From contig JAGYID010000009.1 in NCBI GenBank assembly GCA_018606725.1, positions 1 through 50,123 on the forward strand: DNA of 50,123 nucleotides, read 5' to 3'. This document shows positions 41,452 through 49,530 of the stretch, one piece after another. The translations under genes and the position numbers were made by a program. The notes under the pieces are model-generated. The model was not told the DNA's origin. It was given only the letters and a program-made list of their open reading frames with translations, and did no database searches. Source of the DNA: Acidobacteriota bacterium (lineage in GTDB: Bacteria > Acidobacteriota > Polarisedimenticolia > Gp22-AA2). How positions within the stretch are numbered: the first letter of the stretch is position 1; each line of letters opens with the position of its first letter.

Positions 41452-43142
41452 TCACCATCCTGTCCGACATCGAAATCGCCCGCAAAGCGCGGCTGCTCCG
41501 GATCGACGCCCTGGCCGAGTCGATCGGGCTCACGCCAGAGGAAATTGAACCGTACGGCCGGTACAAGGCGAAGGTCGCCCTGTCGGCGCTCGAGCGCCTG
41601 GGCTCCCGCCCTGACGGGAAGTACATCTGCGTCACGGGGATCAATCCGACCAAGCTCGGAGAAGGCAAGACCGTCGTCACCATCGGACTGGCCCAGGCGC
41701 TCCGCAAGATCGGCCGCCGCGCCATCAGCACCCTGCGACAGCCCTCCATGGGCCCCGTCTTCGGCATCAAGGGGGGCGCGACCGGCGGCGGCTACTCGCA
41801 AGTCGTGCCGATGGAGGATATCAATCTCCACTTCACCGGCGACTTCCACGCTGTCGCGGCGGCCCACAACCTGCTCGCGGCGCTTCTCGACAATCACCTG
41901 TTCCAGGGCAACACGCTGGGCCTCGACCCGGATCGGATCCTGTTCCGCCGCACGCTCGACCTCAACGATCGGGCCCTGCGTCGCGTCCGGATCGGGATCG
42001 GTGGCGGGAACAACGGCGTCGAGCGGGAGACCGGCTTCGACATCACCGCCGCGTCCGAAGTGATGGCCATCCTGTCACTGGCCCGGAGCCCGCGCGACCT
42101 GAAGGAGCGGCTGTCGCGCATCCTGGTCGGTGTCAACCGCGAGGGACGTGCCGTCTTCGCGGGCGCCCTCGACGCCCAGGGGGCGATGGCCGCGACGCTG
42201 CGCGACGCCCTCAAGCCGAACCTGGTGCAGAATCTCGAAGGCGGCGCGGCATTCATCCATTGCGGACCCTTCGCCAACGTGGCGCACGGCAACAATTCCA
42301 TCCTGGCCGACCGGATGGCGCTGAAGCTGGCGGATTACGTGGTGACCGAGAGCGGCTTCGGCTCGGAGTGCGGCGCCGAGAAGCTGTTCGACATCAAGTG
42401 CCGCGTCGCGGGTCTCACCCCCTCCGCGGCGGTCATCGTCGCCTCGGTCCGGGCGCTGAAGCTTCACGGCGGCGTGTCGATGGCGGGGGGCGATCAGTCC
42501 GCCTGGCGGCGGCCGGACGTCGCGGCCGTCGAGCGCGGTTGCACCAACCTGGCGAAGCACATCGAGAACATCCGGCACTTCGGCCTGCCGGCGCTCGTTG
42601 CGATCAATCGCTTCGACAGCGACACCCAGGCTGAGATCGACGCGGTGGTGCATCAGGCGCGCGCTGCCGGCGCGTTCGCCGCGGTGCCGGTGCAGGTGCA
42701 CGCCAGGGGCGGCGACGGCGGGACCGAGCTGGCCGAGGCGTTGATCCGCGCCACCGAGACCCCTTCGGCCTTCCGGCCACTCTACCCTCTCGAATGGCCG
42801 ATCGAGCGGAAGATTGAGACGATCGCCACCAAGATCTACGGAGCGGCCGGCGTCAGCTATAGCGACGAGGCCCGTTCCAAGATCGAGTTTTTCCGTCGCG
42901 AGGGCTTCGAGGATCTCCCGATCTGCATGGCCAAGACCCCGCTGTCGCTGTCGCACGACCCCAATGTAAAAGGGCGGCCGGAGGGCTTCACTCTGCCGAT
43001 CACCGACGTGCGGGCCAGCACCGGGGCGGGGTTCATCTATCCCCTGGCCGGGAACATCATGACCATGCCGGGGCTGCCATCGGTCCCGGCCGCCAACCGG
43101 ATCGACCTCGATGACCAGGGGCAGGTGCACGGCCTGTTCTAG
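41448..43142 (+). CDS. fhs: Formate--tetrahydrofolate ligase
   Basis: A 564-residue cytoplasmic ATP-dependent enzyme that makes 10-formyl-THF from formate and THF, feeding purine and one-carbon metabolism or acetogenic routes. The P-loop is TKLGEGKTVVTIGL, preceded by VTGINPT. RQPSMGPVFGIKGGATGGGY, INLHFTGDFHA, HCGPFANVAHGNNS and VTESGFGSECGAEK are diagnostic, and the length is typical. The TTG start at 41448 overlaps the TPR stop as TTGA, with CGGAGG upstream. No other folate-pathway C1 gene is adjacent, so its operon partners are unusual. It depends on folate made via folE (11426). Confidence 0.95.
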   Translation: MITILSDIEIARKARLLRIDALAESIGLTPEEIEPYGRYKAKVALSALERLGSRPDGKYICVTGINPTKLGEGKTVVTIGLAQALRKIGRRAISTLRQPSMGPVFGIKGGATGGGYSQVVPMEDINLHFTGDFHAVAAAHNLLAALLDNHLFQGNTLGLDPDRILFRRTLDLNDRALRRVRIGIGGGNNGVERETGFDITAASEVMAILSLARSPRDLKERLSRILVGVNREGRAVFAGALDAQGAMAATLRDALKPNLVQNLEGGAAFIHCGPFANVAHGNNSILADRMALKLADYVVTESGFGSECGAEKLFDIKCRVAGLTPSAAVIVASVRALKLHGGVSMAGGDQSAWRRPDVAAVERGCTNLAKHIENIRHFGLPALVAINRFDSDTQAEIDAVVHQARAAGAFAAVPVQVHARGGDGGTELAEALIRATETPSAFRPLYPLEWPIERKIETIATKIYGAAGVSYSDEARSKIEFFRREGFEDLPICMAKTPLSLSHDPNVKGRPEGFTLPITDVRASTGAGFIYPLAGNIMTMPGLPSVPAANRIDLDDQGQVHGLF

Positions 43143-43158
43143 AAACCACGCCAGGCTC

Positions 43159-43187
43159 TTGACGGTCACACCCGATGGTGTTATGAG
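43159..43187 (+). promoter_or_regulatory. Promoter of the small secreted protein gene
   Basis: TTGACG (43159-43164) and TATGAG (43182-43187) have a 17-base spacer. The start would be near 43194, and a GAGGAGGG site at 43220-43227 precedes the ATG at 43233. The region is locally less GC-rich than its surroundings. Confidence 0.65.
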
Positions 43188-43232
43188 AAGGTGTCAGCCG
43201 GTGCTGTCGGGTGAGTTCCTGAGGAGGGCCCC

Positions 43233-43703
43233 ATGAAGAGGCAATGGTCCACAGTGGCGGTGATCGTCGCCGCGGTCCTGGTGACGATGCTACCGGCCAC
43301 GCTCTCCGTCGCCGACGAGCAAGGCGTTGTCGTCTCGCGACCGGGGACCGTCTTCCACCGTTCGGGAGCGACCGACGTGCGCGGACGGGGGTACAGCAAG
43401 ACGCTGGAGTCGGCGCTGGCGGCCGGCTACTCGCCTTGCGCGGTCTGCTACGCCAGCGCGGCGTCGGGGCAGGTGTCGGCCTCGAGGCTCGGCGCCGGTG
43501 GCGCGGCCGCGATCGCGGAGGGCGGCCCGGGGTACGGCGTCCCGCCGAAGAGCGTCACGGAAGCGACTCAGCCGTTCGGTCTCAAGCAGCCGAGCACGCA
43601 CGGGATGGGGCTGCGCAAGGGTGCTGTGAAGAACCCGTTCGTCGATCCGGCGACCATGCGGTATCCGGGACGCGAGCAGGGGGCGTACGCGACCGTCGAT
43701 TAA
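43233..43703 (+). CDS. Small secreted protein with degenerate Ada/'GYxPCxxC' motif
   Basis: A 156-residue exported protein of unknown function. A signal peptide (STVAVIVAAVLVTMLPATLS) is followed by VFHRSGATDVRGRGYSKTLE, then SALAAGYSPCAVC. This resembles the small zinc-binding module KYHRPGCRHL...EALAxGYxPCxxC seen in Ada and in some exported proteins, but the first Cys (GC) is replaced by GA here, leaving His and two Cys. The rest is Gly/Ala-rich and low in complexity (ASRLGAGGAAAIAEGGPGYG). It has its own promoter, a strong ribosome binding site and a downstream terminator, so it is monocistronic and probably well expressed. Confidence 0.75.
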   Translation: MKRQWSTVAVIVAAVLVTMLPATLSVADEQGVVVSRPGTVFHRSGATDVRGRGYSKTLESALAAGYSPCAVCYASAASGQVSASRLGAGGAAAIAEGGPGYGVPPKSVTEATQPFGLKQPSTHGMGLRKGAVKNPFVDPATMRYPGREQGAYATVD

Positions 43704-43744
43704 GGCGAATACCCGGTGTCAGTCACCGGGACGAACGATCGAAG

Positions 43745-43777
43745 AGCCCGGGAGGTGACCCCTCCCGGGCTTTTGTT
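43745..43777. terminator. Bidirectional Rho-independent terminator
   Basis: An 11-bp perfect stem (agcccgggagg, 43745-43755, with cctcccgggct, 43761-43771) and a five-base loop are followed by tttgttgtc on the plus strand. It lies between convergent genes, so it ends the small secreted protein transcript. It may also serve the membrane-protein gene from the other side, where the T-run is weaker. Confidence 0.85.
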
Positions 43778-43781
43778 GTCT

Positions 43782-44582
43782 TCAGCCTCGCGACCGGCGG
43801 CTGTACCGGGCGACCACGACCGCATCGTAGGCGCTCAACAGCCAGAGGAGCAGCGTCGCGTTGACGATCGCCACGCCGGCTCGAATCGAGTTGTTGAGCA
43901 GCATCTGCTTCGGATCGAGGATGTCGAGCTCCGACACGATCCGGTAGAAGGGCGACAGCAGGTAAACGGCCAGGACATACATCTGGAGCATGAAGGCGAA
44001 CAGGAAGAACATCGCCTTCCCGAGCTGCCCGTTCAGGAGCTGGCCCCAGCCCGGCACCAGGAGCGACGCCACACCCGCCAGCAGCGGCTGCCGCAGGCCG
44101 TGGAACTGCCCGCCTTGCGCCTCGGCCGTGCGGTAGGCCTGCGCCACGTTGTAGATCATCAGGAAGATGACGCACAAGTCGATGGAGGAAGCGTACAGCA
44201 TCATCTCCCATTCGCTGACGAAGAACAGGTGCACGAAGTTACGGATCCTGTCCCAGGTCATGTAGAGCATGTAATGGAAGGCGAGGATCAGGGCCTCGCA
44301 CATGACGAACAGGATCGCCAGCTTGGTGTCGCCGTTGTACAGCTGTCCCAGGCCCCACATCAGCAGCGACAGCGACGACGCGGCGGCCGGGTTGGAGCGG
44401 CCGCCTCGGGAGGCGCGCCCCGCCGGCCGGTCGGCCATGGTTTCCTCGAACAGATCCGCCTTGTCCTTCGGCGCCTTGGCGACAGCGACCGGCCCGGGAC
44501 CCTTCCCCTTGGCGCGGGCCTTGTCGCCCGGCTTGAGGATGTCGTCCTCCGTGATGACGAAGACTTCGTCCTGGTTGATCAT
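43782..44582 (-). CDS. Membrane protein with two TM2-like repeats
   Basis: A 266-residue protein. The first ~75 residues are charged and cytoplasmic (DEVFVITEDDILKPGDKARA, many Lys/Ala). Six or so membrane helices follow. Two segments repeat the same pattern: SLLMWGLGQLYNGDTKLAIL near residue 70 and SLLVPGWGQLLNGQLGKAMF near residue 175. GLGQLYNG-type motifs mark TM2-like and DUF5683-like membrane proteins, so the gene may have arisen by internal duplication. ATG 44582 has GGAGGGAGGA upstream; the longer frame to 44720 has no such site. Function unknown. Confidence 0.78.
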   Translation of the reverse strand: MINQDEVFVITEDDILKPGDKARAKGKGPGPVAVAKAPKDKADLFEETMADRPAGRASRGGRSNPAAASSLSLLMWGLGQLYNGDTKLAILFVMCEALILAFHYMLYMTWDRIRNFVHLFFVSEWEMMLYASSIDLCVIFLMIYNVAQAYRTAEAQGGQFHGLRQPLLAGVASLLVPGWGQLLNGQLGKAMFFLFAFMLQMYVLAVYLLSPFYRIVSELDILDPKQMLLNNSIRAGVAIVNATLLLWLLSAYDAVVVARYSRRSRG

Positions 44583-44909
44583 GTCCTCCCTCCGTCCTCC
44601 TGTCGTGCCCGGCCGCGCCTGCGCGCCGAGGCAGGCGTGGACCGTCCTTGCACCGGACTCCTCGAAAGCCAGGAGCCTGAACAGCAAGGGGCGTGCCCGA
44701 AGCGGTACAGCCGTGTGCATTTTCCGCTGCGCCGCGAAGTGACCGCATCAGAAGCACTTGCGGATGGTCTCCGGCTGCGCTGACCGGCGGCGCGGCACAC
44801 CGGCCCGGCTGTCAAGGGAGAAAACGGTAAGGTGGATTACGAAACCGGAATGAACGCTGGCGACCCGGCCGCCCGGGAACCGCTCCGGGCACTCAGCCGG
44901 CCCCCTGGC
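44583..44909. other. Intergenic stretch without recognisable features
   Basis: About 330 bases between two minus-strand genes. I see no RNA gene, terminator hairpin or consistent coding frame. A minus-strand TTGACA (44812-44807) has no convincing -10 at the right distance. It probably contains the promoter of the membrane-protein gene and the 3' end of the aroF transcript. Confidence 0.4.
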
Positions 44910-45926
44910 TCAACCGTGGCTGCGGCCGACGAGCGCCGCCACTGCGGCGACCTCGCGGGCCAGGGTCTCGAACATCTCCGGCAGGATCGCCTGGGGCCCG
45001 TCCGACAGCGCCTTGGACGGGTCATGGTGCACCTCGACCATGACGCCGTCGGCGCCCACCGCGATGGCAGCCCGCGTCAGCGGCAGGACCTTGTCGCGGC
45101 GTCCGGTGCCGTGCGACGGGTCGACGAGAATCGGCAGATGGCTGAGGCTCTTCACCGCGGGCACGATCGCCAGATCGAGTGTGTTGCGGGTGTGATCGGC
45201 GAAGGTGCGTACGCCACGCTCGCACAGGAACACTTTGTAGTTCCCCTCCGAGACGATGTACTCGGCGGCCATCAGGAACTCCTCGAGGGTGGCCGACATG
45301 CCGCGCTTCAGGAAGATCGGGATCCGGGCCCTGCCGGCGCGTTTCAGAAGGGAGAAATTCTGCATGTTGCGGGCGCCGATCTGGGCCGCGTCGGCGTACT
45401 CCTCGACCTGGGCCATTGACTCCTCGTCGACCGCCTCGGTGACCACCGGCAGCCCGAAGCGCTCGCGCACCTTCGCGAGGATCTTGAGGGCCGGCAGCCC
45501 GAGCCCCTGGAAGGCGTACGGCGAGGTGCGGGGCTTGAACGCCCCGCCGCGAAAGAGATCAGCGCCGGCCGCGGCGACCTTCTCGGCAATCGCCATGGCC
45601 TGCGCCTCACTCTCGACGGCGCACGGCCCGGCGATCAGGACGATCCGGCGGCCGCCGATCGGCACACCGCCGACTTCGATCACCGAATCACCGGCCTTGA
45701 CCTCGCGGCTCACCAGCTTGTAGGGACGGGTGACCCGGATCGCCTCCTGGACCCCCGGCAGCAGGTCGAATTCGGCCGGATCGATCGGGGCGTGATTGCC
45801 GGTGATCCCGATGGCCAGGCGCTCGGCCCCCGGGATCGGGTGGGGGCGGAAGCCGAGGAGGCGGATGCGCTCGGTGACCGCCTTCACCTGATCGTCGGTG
45901 GCCCCTTTTTCCATCACGATGAGCAT
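44910..45926 (-). CDS. aroF: 3-deoxy-7-phosphoheptulonate (DAHP) synthase
   Basis: A 338-residue enzyme that condenses PEP and erythrose 4-phosphate in the first step of the shikimate pathway. The N-terminal ~75 residues (MLIVMEKGATDDQVKAVTER, LGFRPHPIPG) form the ferredoxin-like regulatory domain of Thermotoga-type (I-beta) DAHP synthases, which is linked to tyrosine feedback inhibition. The barrel carries IAGPCAVESEAQA, RGGAFKPRTSPYAFQGLG, IGARNMQNFSLL, FLKRGMSATLEEF and LVDPSHGTGRRDKVLPL. ATG 45926 starts the conserved domain; the longer in-frame start at 45983 has only arginine-rich sequence. A KDO8P synthase would lack the N-terminal domain. Confidence 0.94.
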   Translation of the reverse strand: MLIVMEKGATDDQVKAVTERIRLLGFRPHPIPGAERLAIGITGNHAPIDPAEFDLLPGVQEAIRVTRPYKLVSREVKAGDSVIEVGGVPIGGRRIVLIAGPCAVESEAQAMAIAEKVAAAGADLFRGGAFKPRTSPYAFQGLGLPALKILAKVRERFGLPVVTEAVDEESMAQVEEYADAAQIGARNMQNFSLLKRAGRARIPIFLKRGMSATLEEFLMAAEYIVSEGNYKVFLCERGVRTFADHTRNTLDLAIVPAVKSLSHLPILVDPSHGTGRRDKVLPLTRAAIAVGADGVMVEVHHDPSKALSDGPQAILPEMFETLAREVAAVAALVGRSHG

Positions 45927-46045
45927 GTCGCAGTCTCCCCGCCGCCCGGAGGCACGCCCGCAGCGGCGCACGCCAACCCGCACCGGAAGCGGCGTTCATG
46001 ATACGCGCCGGCGATGCGGCCCGCAACGGGAAGTCTCCTGTTCAG

Positions 46046-46075
46046 TTGACAATAGCGCACGCCGCCCCGTATACT
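46046..46075 (+). promoter_or_regulatory. Promoter of the tRNA-Val/thrS operon
   Basis: A perfect TTGACA (46046-46051) and TATACT (46070-46075) are separated by 18 bases. Transcription would begin near 46082, about 55 bases before the tRNA. No other promoter is evident before thrS, so the tRNA and the translation operon are probably transcribed together. Confidence 0.8.
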
Positions 46076-46137
46076 TCCGCGTTCGCGGGGCAGCCGGAAT
46101 GCGGCGCGTGTCGCGCCGTTCGTCTTGGATCAGGTGC

Positions 46138-46212
46138 AGGCGCGTAGCTCAGGGGGAGAGCGCTACCTTGACACGGTAGAAGTCAGCGGTTCAAATCCGC
46201 TCGCGCCTACCA
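46138..46212 (+). tRNA. tRNA-Val (anticodon GAC)
   Basis: The acceptor arms AGGCGCG (46138-46144) and CGCGCCT (46202-46208) pair fully and a discriminator A precedes an encoded CCA (46210-46212). The D arm (GCTCAGGGGGAGAGC), the anticodon arm CTACC-TTGACAC-GGTAG with GAC at positions 34-36, and the T arm AGCGG-TTCAAAT-CCGCT are all intact. It decodes GUC/GUU. It sits between its promoter and thrS, which begins 76 bases after the CCA. Confidence 0.97.
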
Positions 46213-46288
46213 TCCCCTCCTCCTGCCATCCCCTTCCCGTTCCCCGACGCAGGGGTGAGACGGGGCACCCGAATCATTGAGGGCCGAC

Positions 46289-48226
46289 GTGTTGGATGCC
46301 ATCCGAGTCACTTTGCCCGACGGCAGCGTGCGGGAATTCCCGCGCGGCGTTGAGTTGCGGGCGGTCGCAGAGGCCTTCAATGGCGACCTGGGCCGGCGGG
46401 CGATCGCCGCGCTGGTGAACGGGGCCGGAAAGGACATCTACCTGCCTCTGCAGGCGGACGCCACGATCGAGTTCGTCACACCGGAGTCGCCACGGGCGCT
46501 GGAGATCTACCGGCACACCACCTCGCACCTCCTGGCCCACGCCGTCAAGGAGCTGTTCCCGGAGGTCAAGATCGGCGTCGGTCCCGCAACCGACGAGGGA
46601 TTCTTTTACGACTTCGAGCGGCCGACCCCGTTCACGCCCGAGGATCTCGAGACGATCGAAGCGAGGATGCGCGACATCAAGGCGCGCGACCTGCCGATCA
46701 GGCGGATCGAGCAGCCGAAGAGCCAGGCGCTCGGCTACTTCCGGGGCCTGGGCGACAACCTCAAGGTCGAGCTGGTGGCTGAGAAGGGCGGCGAGGTCGT
46801 GTCCTGTTACCGCCAGGACAATTTCATGGATTTCTGCACCGGCCCGCACCTGCCATCGACCGGGCGGATCGGCGCCTTCAAGCTGCTGTCGCTCGCCGGG
46901 GCTTATTGGAAGGGCTCCGAGCAGAACCAGCAGATGCAGCGGATCTACGGCACCGCGTTCGCGACCGAGGAGCAGCTCGCGGCGCACCTGGCGATGCTCG
47001 AGGAGGCCAAGAAGCGCGACCACCGCCGGCTGGGGCCGGCGCTCGATCTGTTCAGCGTCGAGGAGACCGCCGGCCCGGGGCTCATCTTCTGGCACCCGAA
47101 TGGCACGGTGGTACGCCAGATCCTGGAGGACTTCTGGAAGGACGAGCACCGCCGCCGTGGCTACCAACTGGTGACCACCCCGCACATCGCGCGCGACGAG
47201 CTGTGGCGCCTGTCCGGCCACCTCGACTACTACAAGGACAACATGTACACCTTCGAGATCGAGGAGGCCGGCTACGTCATCAAGCCGATGAACTGCCCCG
47301 GTCACTCCCTGATTTACAAGTCGCGCCTGCGCTCCTACCGCGAGCTGCCGGTGCGTTACGCCGAGCTGGGGACGGTGTACCGTTACGAGCGTTCCGGCGT
47401 GCTGCACGGCATGATGCGGGTGCGCGGCTTCACGCAGGACGACGCGCACATCTACTGCACCCCCGAGCAGGTGCTGTCCGAGATCGAGGGGGTCCTCGAC
47501 CTCTGCCTGGCGTTCCTCCGCACATTTGGATACGAGCGCTACGAGGTCGACCTGTCGGTCTGGGATCCGGCGCACCCGGAGAAGTACGCCGGTGACGCGG
47601 CCGGCTGGCAGATGGCCGAGGACGCCCTGACCCGGGCCCTCCGCGACCGGGCGCTGACCTACACCCGGCGGGAGGGTGAAGCGGCGTTCTACGGCCCGAA
47701 GATCGACATCAAGATGTTCGACGCCATCGGCCGGCCCTGGCAGGGGCCGACCGTGCAGTTCGACTTCAACCTGCCGCAGCGGCTCAGCATCCACTATGTC
47801 GCCTCGGACTCCTCTCAGAAGCCGGTCGTCATGGTGCACCGGGCCATCTACGGTTCGCTGGAGCGTTTCTTCGGCGGGTTGATCGAGCACTACGCGGGGG
47901 CCTTTCCGCTGTGGCTGGCGCCGGTCCAGGCGATCGTGCTGCCGATCACCGACCGGACCGCGGCCTACGCCCGCGAGATCCAGACGCTGCTGCGCGGCCA
48001 GGGGCTGCGCTGCGAGGTCGACGAACGCAACGAGAAGATCGGCGCCAAGATCCGCGAGGCGCAGCTGAAGAAGATCCCGTTCATGCTGGTCGCCGGCGAC
48101 CGCGAGGCGCAGGCGCGCACCGTGGCCGTCCGCAGCCGCAAGGAGGGCGACCTCGGCCCGATGGGGCTGGAGGCGGCCCGCGATCGCCTGACGCGCCTGG
48201 ATCGCGAGCGGGCCCTGGAGCCGTAA
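46289..48226 (+). CDS. thrS: Threonine--tRNA ligase
   Basis: A class II aminoacyl-tRNA synthetase of about 645 residues. It has the full bacterial layout: an N-terminal TGS domain (VTLPDGSVREFPRGV), an editing domain with HTTSH (H76, H80) and CTGPH (C183, H187), and a catalytic core with MNCPGHSLIYKS (zinc Cys about 336), HGMMRVRGFTQDDAHIYC and VMVHRAIYGSLERF. A C-terminal anticodon domain ends it. I prefer GTG 46289 because GAGGG lies five bases upstream; TTG 46277 and TTG 46292 are alternatives. No T-box leader is visible between tRNA-Val and thrS. Confidence 0.96.
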   Translation: MLDAIRVTLPDGSVREFPRGVELRAVAEAFNGDLGRRAIAALVNGAGKDIYLPLQADATIEFVTPESPRALEIYRHTTSHLLAHAVKELFPEVKIGVGPATDEGFFYDFERPTPFTPEDLETIEARMRDIKARDLPIRRIEQPKSQALGYFRGLGDNLKVELVAEKGGEVVSCYRQDNFMDFCTGPHLPSTGRIGAFKLLSLAGAYWKGSEQNQQMQRIYGTAFATEEQLAAHLAMLEEAKKRDHRRLGPALDLFSVEETAGPGLIFWHPNGTVVRQILEDFWKDEHRRRGYQLVTTPHIARDELWRLSGHLDYYKDNMYTFEIEEAGYVIKPMNCPGHSLIYKSRLRSYRELPVRYAELGTVYRYERSGVLHGMMRVRGFTQDDAHIYCTPEQVLSEIEGVLDLCLAFLRTFGYERYEVDLSVWDPAHPEKYAGDAAGWQMAEDALTRALRDRALTYTRREGEAAFYGPKIDIKMFDAIGRPWQGPTVQFDFNLPQRLSIHYVASDSSQKPVVMVHRAIYGSLERFFGGLIEHYAGAFPLWLAPVQAIVLPITDRTAAYAREIQTLLRGQGLRCEVDERNEKIGAKIREAQLKKIPFMLVAGDREAQARTVAVRSRKEGDLGPMGLEAARDRLTRLDRERALEP

Positions 48227-48274
48227 CACACACACTATCGACCCCTCGTGGACGGGGGCGGGAGGGATGGGACC

Positions 48275-48856
48275 ATCGAACGAAAACTGAGAGTCAACGA
48301 CAAGATCCGCGCCCGGGAAATCCGGGTCATCGGCTCGGACGGAGCGCAGCTCGGCATCATGCCGCCCGAGCAGGCGCTGCGCCTGGCGCAGGAGATGTTC
48401 CTGGACCTCGTCGAGGTTTCGCCGGAGGCGGTGCCGCCGGTGTGCCGGATCCTCGACTACGGCAAGTACCGGTACCAGCTGAACAAGAAGGCCCAGGAGG
48501 CCAAGAAGAAGCAGAAGACGATCCAGGTCAAGGAGGTCAAGTTCCGCCCGAAGACCGACGAGCACGATTACGAATTCAAGCGCAACAACATCGTGCGTTT
48601 TCTCGGCAAGGGCAAGAAGGTGAAAGCCACGGTGATCTTCCGGGGCCGGGAGAACATGCACCGCGACATCGGCTATCGCATCCTCCGTCGGCTGCGGGAC
48701 GAGGTGGCGGATCACGGCGCCGTGGAAGCCGAGCCGCGCCAGGAGGGGCCATTCCTGGAGATGATTCTGGCGCCGAAGAAGGGCACCGGGGGCGCGACCG
48801 CTCCGGCGGCGTCCGTCTCCACCGACGCGGGGAGCGGTACGCGGCGGCGGAGCTGA
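48275..48856 (+). CDS. infC: Translation initiation factor IF-3, probable AUC start
   Basis: IF-3 binds the 30S subunit, blocks premature 50S joining and checks start codons. The protein opens [20 protein letters not shown], followed by [55 protein letters not shown] and the C-terminal domain ([32 protein letters not shown]). The best ribosome binding site (GGGAGGG, 48260-48266) lies eight bases before an ATC at 48275. A GTG at 48248 is in frame but has no site before it and would add nine Gly/Asp-rich residues. Rare AUU/AUC starts are a known infC feature, giving autoregulation because IF-3 disfavours them. The tail is Ala/Ser/Thr-rich. Confidence 0.93.
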   Translation: MERKLRVNDKIRAREIRVIGSDGAQLGIMPPEQALRLAQEMFLDLVEVSPEAVPPVCRILDYGKYRYQLNKKAQEAKKKQKTIQVKEVKFRPKTDEHDYEFKRNNIVRFLGKGKKVKATVIFRGRENMHRDIGYRILRRLRDEVADHGAVEAEPRQEGPFLEMILAPKKGTGGATAPAASVSTDAGSGTRRRS

Positions 48857-48878
48857 TCGGAGCGCGAGGAGAACGATC

Positions 48879-49082
48879 ATGCCAAAGATGAAGACGAAGA
48901 AGACCGCCGCCAAGCGCTTCCGCCTGACGGCGCGCAACAAGGTCAAGCGTAGCAAGGCCTTCAAGCGGCACATCCTGACATCCAAGTCGACCAAGCGGAA
49001 ACGCCACCTCGACATGGAGACGCTGGTCAGCAAGGCCGACCGGCGCAGTATTCGCGAGATGTTGCCGTACGGCCGTCCCTAG
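48879..49082 (+). CDS. rpmI: Large ribosomal subunit protein bL35
   Basis: A 67-residue basic ribosomal protein. [20 protein letters not shown] followed by [20 protein letters not shown] matches bL35, and the C terminus [12 protein letters not shown] is typical. The ATG follows GCGAGGAGAAC. It lies between infC and rplT, as in the conserved bacterial infC-rpmI-rplT order. Confidence 0.97.
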   Translation: MPKMKTKKTAAKRFRLTARNKVKRSKAFKRHILTSKSTKRKRHLDMETLVSKADRRSIREMLPYGRP

Positions 49083-49091
49083 GAGAGCACC

Positions 49092-49463
49092 GTGCCGAGA
49101 GTCAAGAGAGGAACCAAGAGACGTCATCGCAGGAAAAAGATCCTCGGTCTTGCCAAGGGCTATTACATCGGCAAGAGCAAGCTGTACCGGATCGCCAAGC
49201 AGGCCGTCGAGAAATCGCTCGGCTACGCCTACCGCGACCGGCGCGCCCGCAAGCGCGACTTCCGCACCCTGTGGATCGTCCGCATCAGCGCGGCTGCGCG
49301 CCAGAACGATCTGTCCTACAGCCGAATGATGAATGGTCTGCAGAAGGCCGGGGTCGCGCTCGATCGCAAGGTCCTGGCCGAGCTCGCCGTCAGCGATCCC
49401 GCCGGCTTCTCCGCCCTGGCCAAGGCCGCGAAGACCGCCCTCGCCCCGGCCGGACGGGCCTGA
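49092..49463 (+). CDS. rplT: Large ribosomal subunit protein bL20
   Basis: A 123-residue, very basic protein needed early in 50S assembly. [60 protein letters not shown] and [20 protein letters not shown] are all typical of bL20. In E. coli L20 represses its own operon; no matching pseudoknot can be shown here. It starts at GTG 49092 with TAGGAGAG just upstream, nine bases after the rpmI stop. Confidence 0.97.
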   Translation: MPRVKRGTKRRHRRKKILGLAKGYYIGKSKLYRIAKQAVEKSLGYAYRDRRARKRDFRTLWIVRISAAARQNDLSYSRMMNGLQKAGVALDRKVLAELAVSDPAGFSALAKAAKTALAPAGRA

Positions 49464-49487
49464 TACCGGAGCCGGAGCCGATCCGGA

Positions 49488-49509
49488 CCCGACGGGCCGC
49501 TCCGTCGGG
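49488..49509 (+). promoter_or_regulatory. Hairpin between rplT and pheS
   Basis: cccgacgg (49488-49495) and ccgtcggg (49502-49509) form an eight-bp GC-rich stem with a six-base loop, placed 21 bases before the pheS start. No T-run follows, so it is not an obvious terminator; it might tune expression of pheS relative to the ribosomal protein genes. Confidence 0.4.
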
Positions 49510-49530
49510 ATCCGATCAAGGGGGATCGAC

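Noticed and set aside
44807-44835. Minus-strand promoter for the TM2-like gene based on TTGACA at 44812-44807
   Set aside because: No -10-like hexamer is found 16-19 bases downstream, and the gene start is over 200 bases away.
46213-46288. T-box riboswitch in front of thrS
   Set aside because: The gap between the tRNA and thrS is only 76 bases and contains no T-box consensus or specifier hairpin; the tRNA-like sequence is a genuine tRNA-Val.
46274-49033. A 919-codon open frame on the minus strand opposite thrS, infC and rpmI
   Set aside because: It lies entirely antisense to conserved translation genes, is rich in Arg/Gln/Asp/His typical of the antisense of GC-rich codons, and has no recognisable domain.
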